Source: JBLHHI01 sp047614125
Lineage (GTDB): Bacteria; Bacteroidota; Bacteroidia; NS11-12g; UBA9320
Assembly: GCA_047614125.1 (NCBI GenBank)
Contig: JBLHHI010000043.1
Coordinates: forward strand, 1-25,158
DNA length: 25,158 nt
Reading direction: 5' to 3'
Made by a program: the position numbers and the translations under genes. A model generated the notes under the pieces. It had not been told where the DNA came from. It saw only the letters and a program-made list of their open reading frames with translations, and did no database searches. Shown in pieces: positions 8,723 through 15,464 of this stretch (position 1 is its first letter; each line of letters begins with the position of its first letter).

Positions 8723-9658
8723 TTAAAGAGACGCTTTTATTTTTTGTATCAGATTGGAAAGAACAACTTGCTTAGATAATCGGATCATGTTTACAAAGGT
8801 ATTCGCCTTTGATATACCATGCCCAATTATTACCGGTTTATTAACCCCTAAGATTGCTGTTCCGCCGTACTGTTCAAAATTGAACCGATCTAGGAATTCA
8901 TCGTTGATACCCCGCTTTTTAAGGCTATAAAAGAACCCTTCACAGGTTTTTAGAACTATGTTTCCAGTAAAACCATCACAAACAATTACGTCGGCCTTGT
9001 TCGAAAATAAGTCTCGCCCTTCAACGTTTCCAACAAATTGGATTGCTCGCGTATCTTCCAGCATTGGATAAACCGCCTGGTTGAGCAGGTTGCCTTTTTC
9101 CTTTTCCTCACCAATGCTCAAAAGCGCAACGCGCGGACTTTGAATTCCCAAAACGTGTTGTGCGTACAGCGAACCAAGAATGGCAAATTGAACCATTACA
9201 TCAGGTTTTACATCTGCATTGGCTCCAACATCCAGCATTAAGCCGTTGGTGCCATCTATTTTTGGAACCAAAGTGGTTAACGAAGGCCGCAAGATGCCTT
9301 CAATGGCCTTCACGGTGTACAAGGCACCAACCATCATTGCTCCTGTATTGCCGGCGCCACAAAAGGCGTCCAACTCTCCTTCGGCAAGCATCTTCAAACC
9401 AATGTTTATGCTCGATTGTCTTTTTTGAGAAATGGCACGAGTAGGGTGTTCGGCCATTCCAATCACCTCTTCGGCGTGAATAACACGGTAGGATGATGGC
9501 ATTGTCGCGCCATCCAAAAACGTTCGAATGCGCGCTTCATCGCCAATAAGCGTGAGCTGCACGTCATTCAAATCGGCTTCTTTTGCTACCGCCAGAGCTC
9601 CCAAAAGGGCCTCTTCCGGCGCAAAATCACCGCCCATTACATCTAATCCGATCTTCAT
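8723..9658 (-). CDS. plsX: Phosphate acyltransferase
   Basis: A 311-residue enzyme that converts acyl-ACP plus phosphate to acyl-phosphate, the donor that PlsY uses for glycerol-3-phosphate acylation. The start MKIGLDVMGGDFAPEEAL is the family hallmark. Other visible family segments are CGAGNTGAMMVGAL, MLDVGANADVKPD, NVEGRDLF and CDGFTGNIVLKTCEG. Length is slightly short of the usual 320-345 residues but no block is missing. It acts as a peripheral membrane enzyme. It lies 16 bp after rpmF, in the widespread rpmF-plsX-fabH order, which couples ribosome and lipid synthesis. Confidence 0.96.
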   Translation of the reverse strand: MKIGLDVMGGDFAPEEALLGALAVAKEADLNDVQLTLIGDEARIRTFLDGATMPSSYRVIHAEEVIGMAEHPTRAISQKRQSSINIGLKMLAEGELDAFCGAGNTGAMMVGALYTVKAIEGILRPSLTTLVPKIDGTNGLMLDVGANADVKPDVMVQFAILGSLYAQHVLGIQSPRVALLSIGEEKEKGNLLNQAVYPMLEDTRAIQFVGNVEGRDLFSNKADVIVCDGFTGNIVLKTCEGFFYSLKKRGINDEFLDRFNFEQYGGTAILGVNKPVIIGHGISKANTFVNMIRLSKQVVLSNLIQKIKASL

Positions 9659-9674
9659 TTAAAAAGAAACCTGA

Positions 9675-9860
9675 TTAAGCTTCTTCGTTCATCTCAATTA
9701 CTTGCACACCTTTATACATTCCGTTTTCAAGGTTTAAGCGGTGATACTGAGATACTTCTCCTGTTTTAGGGTCCGTAATGAGTTGTTTAGTACCCAATTT
9801 GTAATGGGTTCTTCTCTTGTCTCTCCGAGTTTTGGAAATTTTTCTCTTAGGATGAGCCAT
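9675..9860 (-). CDS. rpmF: 50S ribosomal protein L32
   Basis: A 61-residue basic protein starting MAHPKRKISKTRRDKRRTHYKL, the conserved L32 N-terminus, and ending in an acidic EMNEEA tail. It contains no cysteine at all, so it is the zinc-free form rather than the form with a four-cysteine zinc ribbon. Its start lies 1 bp after the stop of the DUF177 gene, an arrangement seen across bacteria, and plsX follows 16 bp later. Confidence 0.97.
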   Translation of the reverse strand: MAHPKRKISKTRRDKRRTHYKLGTKQLITDPKTGEVSQYHRLNLENGMYKGVQVIEMNEEA

Positions 9861-9861
9861 A

Positions 9862-10395
9862 TTAATTTTTATTAAATAAGTCTTTCAATTTTTGCATCTC
9901 CGGATGAACGTTCTCTCGATTCTGTTCGTCCGATATTTCTCTATTCAAATATTTTGTTACCCCTTCATCACATGTATTGCGATTAAGAGCATTCTTGCAT
10001 TCAACTCGCATTGGTAAGCTCAAAACAATGTAATCCAAGACGTGGCTATTTAAGAGAAGCTCATATTCTTTGCTTCCCACCGAAATTATATCGGCGTCTT
10101 CATCAATCGGTTTATCCGTCATCTTCACCAACAAGTCGTGTGTGGTGTCAATCGGGTATTCCAACTCACTCAAACATACATCGCACATCTTCTTAACAAA
10201 ACCCTTTATAACGAAATGAAGGGTGAAGTGTCTTTCTGCTTTATCAACTTGTAAAAGAACGTTAACGTTTCCATCTTTAATGAGATCTTGATCCAGGCTG
10301 CCAAAAAAGGCTTCGTCCAACTCAAATTTATAGTCGTAAAGCTCATTCTTTAATGACCCAAACTTGAGCCTGAGCTCGTTGTCAGAATGCACCAT
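9862..10395 (-). CDS. yceD: YceD/DUF177 family protein
   Basis: A 177-residue protein in the standard position directly before rpmF. DUF177 proteins are linked to 23S rRNA accumulation and ribosome assembly, but the exact activity is not settled. Cysteines at C71 and C74 (CDVC) and at C133 and C142 match the usual two-pair arrangement that could hold a metal. The N-terminal ~60 residues are a beta-rich region; the C-terminus is charged and lysine-rich. The start is ATG 10395, 56 bp past the pdxA stop, and that gap holds a possible promoter of its own (10418-10425). The symbol follows the E. coli homologue and rests on synteny plus the cysteine pattern. Confidence 0.9.
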   Translation of the reverse strand: MVHSDNELRLKFGSLKNELYDYKFELDEAFFGSLDQDLIKDGNVNVLLQVDKAERHFTLHFVIKGFVKKMCDVCLSELEYPIDTTHDLLVKMTDKPIDEDADIISVGSKEYELLLNSHVLDYIVLSLPMRVECKNALNRNTCDEGVTKYLNREISDEQNRENVHPEMQKLKDLFNKN

Positions 10396-10417
10396 GTCCT
10401 CGCTAAAAAATAGTCGG

Positions 10418-10425
10418 CAAATTTA
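10418..10425 (-). promoter_or_regulatory. Possible internal -7 promoter element before yceD
   Basis: The minus strand reads TAAATTTG, an exact match to the Bacteroidota -7 consensus TAnnTTTG, 23 bp before the yceD ATG. About 18 nt upstream is TTCT, only a partial match to the -33 TTTG. It could let the ribosome/lipid genes be transcribed separately from pdxA. Confidence 0.4.
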
Positions 10426-10451
10426 AGTTATTTCCTTAAATAAAGAAGTTA

Positions 10452-11531
10452 TTATTTAAGATTAGGTACGCCAATACTAAACTTCTCCCTTCTGTGTTTC
10501 ATAAATGGGAGCGGATTTTTGTGTAAATCCATGTATTCGATTCGATTGTTATATATTTTTTTCAATAAGAATAGTGCATTTACTAAGGAACTTGTTTCGG
10601 CCTTTCCTTTTCCGGCTATGTCGTATGCTGTACCGTGGTCTGGCGATGTACGAACGATTGGCAAACCCGCTGTATAGTTCACGCCATCCGAAAATGATTT
10701 CTGTTTAAATGGAATCAAACCTTGATCGTGATACATGGCTAAAACTGCATCAAATTCTCGATGCAATTCTTTGCCAAAAAAACCATCAGCAGGGTAGGGG
10801 CCGTACACCAATTCTCCGCGCTCAATAAAGGGTTTCAGCACAGGCGAAATAACGTTCAACTCTTCATCACCGATTAATCCATCATCGCCCGAATGTGGGT
10901 TTAATCCTAAAACTGCCAACTTTGGTTTAATCAAGCCAAAGTCGAATTGAAGTGCTTGCAAGGTTGTTTTTATTTTCTTTTCGAGTAATTCTGGAGTTAT
11001 TGCCTTAGATACTGCAGTAATTGGAATATGACCCGTTACCACTCCTACACGCATTTCGTCGCTCACCAATAACATCATATAGTCATCCGTTTCGAAGGTG
11101 GATGCTAAATAATCTGTGTGCCCAGCAAATTGAAACTCTTCCGACTGGATGTTTTTCTTATTGATGGGAAGGGTTACCATGTTGTGAATCTTTCCCAATT
11201 TAATATCAGCTACGCAGGCTTCTAATGCCGCAAAAGCCAATTGACCCGCGGATTCGGTACTTGTTCCTGTTGCTAATTCAATGTCCTCAAATCCAACATT
11301 TATAACATTTAATGAATCCCCTTGAGCTTCATCTGCATTGTCTATTATTTTAATATCCAGCGACATGTTTAGAAGTGCGGCATAGTGCTTTAACACATTG
11401 GCGCTTCCATACACAACAGGTGTAAAATATTTATAAAGGCTGGAATGACTGAATGCCTTTAATAGTATTTCGGGACCAATTCCATTGCAGTCTCCAATTG
11501 TTATCCCTACTTTGGTTTCTAAAAAATCCAC
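10452..11531 (-). CDS. pdxA: 4-hydroxythreonine-4-phosphate dehydrogenase
   Basis: A 359-residue enzyme of the DXP-dependent vitamin B6 pathway, oxidising 4-phosphohydroxy-threonine with NAD. The three metal-binding histidines are in place: H168 (TGHIP), H213 (NPHSGDDG) and H268 (MYHDQGLIPFK). GHTDYL (137-142) and RTSPDHGTAYDIAGKGKA are also family motifs. The start is GTG 11531; it gives MDFLETKVGITIGD, which fits family N-termini, and no ATG lies at a suitable place. A -7-like box (11548-11555) sits just upstream. It appears to be the first gene of the minus-strand block that runs to accC. Confidence 0.95.
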   Translation of the reverse strand: MDFLETKVGITIGDCNGIGPEILLKAFSHSSLYKYFTPVVYGSANVLKHYAALLNMSLDIKIIDNADEAQGDSLNVINVGFEDIELATGTSTESAGQLAFAALEACVADIKLGKIHNMVTLPINKKNIQSEEFQFAGHTDYLASTFETDDYMMLLVSDEMRVGVVTGHIPITAVSKAITPELLEKKIKTTLQALQFDFGLIKPKLAVLGLNPHSGDDGLIGDEELNVISPVLKPFIERGELVYGPYPADGFFGKELHREFDAVLAMYHDQGLIPFKQKSFSDGVNYTAGLPIVRTSPDHGTAYDIAGKGKAETSSLVNALFLLKKIYNNRIEYMDLHKNPLPFMKHRREKFSIGVPNLK

Positions 11532-11547
11532 AATTTGCTACTTTGGG

Positions 11548-11555
11548 CAAAAGTA
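11548..11555 (-). promoter_or_regulatory. Possible -7 promoter element of pdxA
   Basis: The minus strand reads TACTTTTG, an exact match to TAnnTTTG, 16 bp before the pdxA GTG. No clear TTTG was found at -33, so the call rests on the -7 box and its position. Confidence 0.4.
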
Positions 11556-11564
11556 CATCGGATG

Positions 11565-11811
11565 TTTGGATATGGTATGCCTCTATTAAGTTTAAGTTTA
11601 AGCCGCGCCCGCCGAAGCGCAGCGCAGGAGGGTTGAAGTTGAACACCATTCTATGGATGGTTGCTTGAGCTGAGTCTGCGGAGCACGAGTTGTGCTTAAG
11701 CCAGAAGTTGTAAAAAGGGTATGATTTGGTGGAAATCAAAAGGAAAAATACAAAAGTGCAAAACTTCACAAACCCGCTCTTCGATTATGAAGGCGGGTTT
11801 GTATTTTTTTT
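11565..11811 (+). ncRNA. Candidate small RNA in the pdxA/response-regulator gap
   Basis: The gap 11532-11830 (299 bp) has no convincing gene. On the + strand TTTG (11565-11568), an 18-nt spacer and TAAGTTTA (11587-11594) resemble a Bacteroidota promoter. The stretch that follows has GC-rich, self-complementary segments, including the AGCAC-GAGTT-GTGCT hairpin and the sequence CCGCGCCCGCCGAAGCGCAG. It ends at the strong hairpin and T-run 11768-11811. No + strand coding gene lies upstream within 9 kb, so an RNA would explain the terminator. A two-way terminator serving only the response regulator is the main alternative. Confidence 0.3.
11768..11811. terminator. Strong intrinsic terminator (T-run on + strand)
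   Basis: ACAAACCCGC at 11768-11777 pairs perfectly with GCGGGTTTGT at 11793-11802, and the + strand then has an A and eight T. On the minus strand the response-regulator stop is 20 bp before it, and the stem is followed by GAAGTTTTGC, a weaker tail. It may work in both directions. Confidence 0.75.
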
Positions 11812-11830
11812 AAATTCTAAAAGCTGGTGC

Positions 11831-12295
11831 TTAGCTAATTAGCCGCTGGCGCAGCATGAACTCCAACTTTTTGTTGGCTTGTTGCAAGTGATGTACTTCT
11901 TTTTCGCTATCAATATTTTTCACGTATTTATTTTGAGCTTGCACAATTGTTTTACCCATTTCCTTGGCATCCATTGGCTTACAGAGGTATCTAAAAATTT
12001 GTGCTTTGTTAACAGCACTTAATACCGTGTTTACCTCCGAACAACCCGTTAACAATACCCGAACAATATTTGGATACGCCTTGCTGAGCGTTTCAAAAAA
12101 CTCAATTCCTGTAATATGCGGCATTTTGTGGTCGGAAACCACAACACTCACTTCGTGATTTTCGATTACATCGAATGCGTCTTCAATGCATTGCGCAGTT
12201 AAAACGTGATAATCTCTTCTGAAATTTGCGGTAAATGCTTTAAGATTTGCGGGTTCATCGTCCAGGTACAGGACAGTAGTCTTGTTTTTGTACAT
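11831..12295 (-). CDS. Single-domain response regulator with C-terminal coiled coil
   Basis: A 154-residue protein with one receiver domain (about 5-122) and no DNA-binding or enzymatic output. The phosphorylation site is D55 (VVSDHKMP), with the acidic pair D12/D13 (LDDE), T83 (LLTG) and K106 (LCKP). A heptad-like helix (EKEVHHLQQANKKLEFMLRQ) ends it and could dimerise or dock on a partner. The start is ATG 12295. It is divergent from the signalling operon that starts at 12527, and its receiver is closely similar to that of the 17606 gene (shared blocks FR..RR, SD..M...TG.EFFE, LTG, INAINQAR-like). It probably belongs to the same pathway as a phosphate acceptor or protein-protein switch. Confidence 0.9.
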   Translation of the reverse strand: MYKNKTTVLYLDDEPANLKAFTANFRRDYHVLTAQCIEDAFDVIENHEVSVVVSDHKMPHITGIEFFETLSKAYPNIVRVLLTGCSEVNTVLSAVNKAQIFRYLCKPMDAKEMGKTIVQAQNKYVKNIDSEKEVHHLQQANKKLEFMLRQRLIS

Positions 12296-12308
12296 GATAA
12301 TAATTCTT

Positions 12309-12348
12309 AAGTAGTATTAAAGTAGTAAGTAATCTAGTAAAAGTAGTA
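12309..12348. repeat. Three phased AAGTAGTA direct repeats upstream of the response regulator
   Basis: AAGTAGTA occurs at 12309-12316, 12320-12327 and 12341-12348, with starts 11 and 21 bp apart, about one and two DNA turns. A degenerate copy (AATCTAGTA, 12331-12339) fills the gap between the second and third, and AAGTAGGTA lies at 12411. The array sits 14-53 bp before the minus-strand response-regulator start, so it may bind a regulator on one face of the helix or lie in the 5' leader. Confidence 0.5.
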
Positions 12349-12463
12349 AGGCTGGGCGGCATTGTCCACATAACCTCATCACAAATGTGGGTAATTAATT
12401 CGAATAAAACAAGTAGGTATCATTTTTTTTAGTCAGAAAGAAATTGAATCCGATGTAGGCATA

Positions 12464-12473
12464 AGTGTACACT
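12464..12473. promoter_or_regulatory. AGTGTACACT palindrome upstream of the ThiF-nitroreductase operon
   Basis: A perfect 10-bp palindrome 54 bp before the operon start, in the 231-bp divergent intergenic region 12296-12526. It could be an operator. A separated inverted pair, CCACAT (12366-12371) and ATGTGG (12385-12390), lies nearby. No clear TAnnTTTG box was found for the operon. Confidence 0.25.
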
Positions 12474-12526
12474 ATCAATATTTATTGCAAAGATTTTAGT
12501 TCGTTCGGGCCATCTATGCCATTAAT

Positions 12527-14755
12527 TTGTTGATTAATTTAATTAATGTGAAATACAAGCCCTTAGTTGTTTCTTGTGGCAATTTGGAGATGTTGGAGGA
12601 AGCCGAAGGCTGGTTCAATGCACCCGATACTGTTCGGCTGGATAAAATTCAAATGCAAGTTGAAGACCTTGTTAAGTGTCGAAATCCAAAACAAAAGCTA
12701 AAGCAAAATAAAGAGAAATTAAAGCAACTTGTTGATGAATATTTAACCGGCAGATCATTCCAAGAAATTGGCAATTGGGTGTATTACCCTTGGTCTAAAA
12801 CCGCAGTTCATCTTCTTCCCGAAGATGAGTTTGTTGAGGTAAGAACCAACCGGAATAAGCACAAGATAACGGATGAAGAGCAAGGATTACTGGGCACAAA
12901 GGTTGTTGGTGTTATTGGCCTAAGTGTTGGCCAGAGTGTTGCTACGGCCATGACACTTGAGCGCGTTTTTAAGGAAATTAGACTTGCAGATTTTGATGAG
13001 ATCGAGTTGAGCAATTTAAATAGGATTCGTACCAAGGTTTCCAATATTGGTTTAAATAAAGCTGTGAGCGTTGCTCGAGAAATCTATGAGATTGATCCGT
13101 ACTTAAATGTGGTTGTTTACGAAAAGGGGTTGGATGAACAAAATATCGATGATTTCTTTACCAAAGGGGGCACGATAGACCTTTTGGTTGAAGAATGCGA
13201 TGGGCTTGATATGAAAGTTCTTGCACGCCACAAAGCAAGAGCTTTAAAAATTCCTGTTGTTATGGAAGCCAGTGATAAGTGCATGCTGGACGTAGAGCGA
13301 TTTGATTTAGAACCAAACAGGCCCATATTACATGGGCTCCTTGAAGACCTAAGCATTCAAAAGTTAAAAACGTTAAAAACTGACGAGGAAAAGATCCCCT
13401 ATTTGCTCGATATGATAGGTTATGAAACCATTTCTGATCGGCTAAAAGCCTCGATGGTCGAAATAGAAGAAACAATCACTACTTGGCCGCAACTGGGCAG
13501 TGCGGTTGTAATGGGCGGAGGAATTTGTTGTGATGTAATACGAAATATTTTACTCGGTTTAACCTCTAAATCTGGGCGTTACTACGTTGATGTTGAGAAC
13601 CTTGATCAATATGAACACACATTTGCCTTTTCAGAAACGGGCAGGTTCAACATCAAAGACGATGTTTTTGATGAGCGAAGAAACGATGTGGAAAAAGTAA
13701 TTTATGCGGGCTCCTTAGCTCCATCGGTAGGAAATAGCCAGCCTTGGCATTTTAGTTACAAAAACTCACAGATTCAGGTTTACCTTAAACGAAACCCCGA
13801 CCAAGAACACCTCCTTGACTTTGATTACATTGGCAGTATAATGAGCCTTGGGGCGGTTTATACAAATCTTAAAGTGGCCGCTGAATTGTTGCATGGCCAT
13901 GTTTTAAAAGAGAAGGTGGACTTATACAACTTGGAAAATAAACCCATTATTGAAATGGACCTATCAAACCTTGGCAGTCAGCAGAATAACACCTCGTTTT
14001 TTGATAGCAAGCTTTTTAAACGCAAAACGAACCGATCTGTTAGTGAATCTGCACTCATCTCTCAGATCGAAATTGATAAGATTCTTGAACATGTTCCTCA
14101 AGTTGAAGGCATTAACTTTAATTTCGCAATCAATAGGGCGGATATTGTTAAAACCGCTCAAGAATTGGGAGTCTTTGACCAAATACGATATTTAAACGAA
14201 CGATCATTCGACGAATTGATGAGCGAAATTCGTTGGACAGAGGAAGAAACCTTAACAAAGCGTGATGGCCTGGATTTGGAGTTGTTTGATTTTACCGAAG
14301 CTGAAAAGGCGGGATGGAGGCTCCTTCGTGATAAAAAGATAATAATGTTGTTGAACCAATTTAAACTGGGAGAGGGTCTCCAAAAATACGGTCGAAAGTC
14401 GTTTGCAAATTCTGGCGGTATAGGAATAATTAGTGGTTTGGAATACAATCGTGCGACCTACTTTCAAACGGGAATGATGCTGGAAAGCTTTTGGCTTAAG
14501 GCCACAGAATTAGGGATTGATTTACATCCAATGACTGCGTATTCTTTTGTGCATCAAGAAAGTGTTTTGAACCCAAAAAGCATCTTTGATGCGACTAAAG
14601 ATAAAATTGTGGAGCATAGTGCCAAGATAAAGAAAATGGTTCAAATGCCGAAAAACCACGTGCCATTGTTCGTTTTTAGAATGACCAAGGATATAACGAC
14701 TAGCAAACGAGCAACTCGCAAATTTTTTGATACTATTATTGATGCCAAAAAGTAA
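12527..14755 (+). CDS. ThiF/E1-like adenylation plus nitroreductase fusion, Rv1355c (MoeY-like) family
   Basis: A protein of up to 742 residues with two enzyme domains. The first (about 120-345) is a ThiF/E1 Rossmann domain: GVIGLSVGQS (128-137) for nucleotide binding, LADFDEIELSNLNRIR (153-168) and K178, as in enzymes that adenylate a carboxyl group. No CxxC zinc pair is present. The second (about 388-690) is an FMN nitroreductase fold: SLAPSVGNSQPWHF (396-409) is the flavin-binding hallmark. The N-terminal block YYPWSKTAVHLLPEDEFVEVRTNRNKHKIT (87-115) is characteristic of the M. tuberculosis Rv1355c family, whose reaction is not known. The start is uncertain: TTG 12527 is the longest option, and GTG 12548 (MKYKPLVV) is equally plausible. 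It is the first gene of the five-gene operon. A role in making a small molecule is inferred; molybdopterin synthesis has no support from the neighbours. Confidence 0.88.
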   Translation: MLINLINVKYKPLVVSCGNLEMLEEAEGWFNAPDTVRLDKIQMQVEDLVKCRNPKQKLKQNKEKLKQLVDEYLTGRSFQEIGNWVYYPWSKTAVHLLPEDEFVEVRTNRNKHKITDEEQGLLGTKVVGVIGLSVGQSVATAMTLERVFKEIRLADFDEIELSNLNRIRTKVSNIGLNKAVSVAREIYEIDPYLNVVVYEKGLDEQNIDDFFTKGGTIDLLVEECDGLDMKVLARHKARALKIPVVMEASDKCMLDVERFDLEPNRPILHGLLEDLSIQKLKTLKTDEEKIPYLLDMIGYETISDRLKASMVEIEETITTWPQLGSAVVMGGGICCDVIRNILLGLTSKSGRYYVDVENLDQYEHTFAFSETGRFNIKDDVFDERRNDVEKVIYAGSLAPSVGNSQPWHFSYKNSQIQVYLKRNPDQEHLLDFDYIGSIMSLGAVYTNLKVAAELLHGHVLKEKVDLYNLENKPIIEMDLSNLGSQQNNTSFFDSKLFKRKTNRSVSESALISQIEIDKILEHVPQVEGINFNFAINRADIVKTAQELGVFDQIRYLNERSFDELMSEIRWTEEETLTKRDGLDLELFDFTEAEKAGWRLLRDKKIIMLLNQFKLGEGLQKYGRKSFANSGGIGIISGLEYNRATYFQTGMMLESFWLKATELGIDLHPMTAYSFVHQESVLNPKSIFDATKDKIVEHSAKIKKMVQMPKNHVPLFVFRMTKDITTSKRATRKFFDTIIDAKK

Positions 14756-15464
14756 AGTTATTAAAAATACTAGAAGGCATTTAAAAATGTTTTGCTTTAT
14801 GGCAATCGATCGTCCCGATATATGCCAAAAGTTTATTCTTGGACATCGACAAGTTCTTGTTGACCACGGATTTGAATATTTTGTAACAAACGAGGAAACG
14901 TGGATGAATGATCCAAATACCATGGTTGTGGTTTGTACTTCGCCTAAAATGCGCAAAATCTTTGGTGGGGTTCGATTTGAGCAAAAGGATCGAAACAAAT
15001 TTCTTCCAATGGAAAAAGTAATTTATCCGTTGGACATAAAAATTCGAAAACTTGCTTTAGAAGATAAAGCTTCCGGAACTGGTGAGTTGTGTGGCCTTTG
15101 GAACGCCAAAGAGGTAGCAGGGATGAATACCACTATTTTAATGGTGATGTATGCTACGGCAATTCTAGAACGTATGAAAATTTCATCCATCTTTGTTTTC
15201 ACCGCTGAATATACCCGAAGAATTCCCATTTACTTGGGTTTCGAGAAAATTACCTCCATAGGTGATAAAGGTTTCTTCAGATACCCAACCGACCGTTTTA
15301 AAGCCAGTGTTTGGAAATACAAACTTGGTGATTTTAAGCGTGAGGCTCGGTCGTATGAGTGTATTAGAATAAGTTCATTAATACATTCTCCTCAGCAAAT
15401 CGCAATTGAAAAAGATATCTATCAACATGTAAAAGTAGATTATGAATGCAAATTTAAAACGTAA
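14742..15464 (+). CDS. GNAT-fold acyltransferase, resembling autoinducer / N-acyl amino acid synthases
   Basis: A 240-residue cytoplasmic protein; ATG 14742 was chosen over TTG 14727 and overlaps the preceding gene by 14 bp. The arrangement recalls LuxI/FeeM-type synthases: an N-terminal RQVLVDHGFEYFVTNEETW block (36-54), then a VVVCTS strand and GGVRFE (75-80), then GELCGLWNAKEVAG (114-127) and a GNAT core ending AEYTRRIPIYLGFEKI (155-170). In such enzymes this fold moves an acyl group from acyl-ACP or acyl-CoA to an amino acid or S-adenosylmethionine. The likeness is by eye and distant, so a generic N-acetyltransferase remains possible. It sits between the ThiF-nitroreductase gene and a sensor kinase, overlapping the latter by 23 bp, which supports a joint role in making a signal. 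Confidence 0.75.
   Translation: MPKSKVIKNTRRHLKMFCFMAIDRPDICQKFILGHRQVLVDHGFEYFVTNEETWMNDPNTMVVVCTSPKMRKIFGGVRFEQKDRNKFLPMEKVIYPLDIKIRKLALEDKASGTGELCGLWNAKEVAGMNTTILMVMYATAILERMKISSIFVFTAEYTRRIPIYLGFEKITSIGDKGFFRYPTDRFKASVWKYKLGDFKREARSYECIRISSLIHSPQQIAIEKDIYQHVKVDYECKFKT

Noticed and set aside
11431..11769. Minus-strand frame of 112 residues over the pdxA start and intergenic gap
   Set aside because: It overlaps pdxA in another frame, has no family motif, and the GC-rich patch explains the open frame.
12366..12390. Terminator from the CCACAT/ATGTGG inverted pair
   Set aside because: Only six pairs, a 13-base loop and no T-run; it lies between divergent promoters, where termination is not expected.
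12527..14755. Molybdopterin biosynthesis assignment (MoeY) for the ThiF-nitroreductase fusion
   Set aside because: The name comes only from the M. tuberculosis annotation; no moa, mob or mod gene is nearby, and the neighbours are signalling genes.
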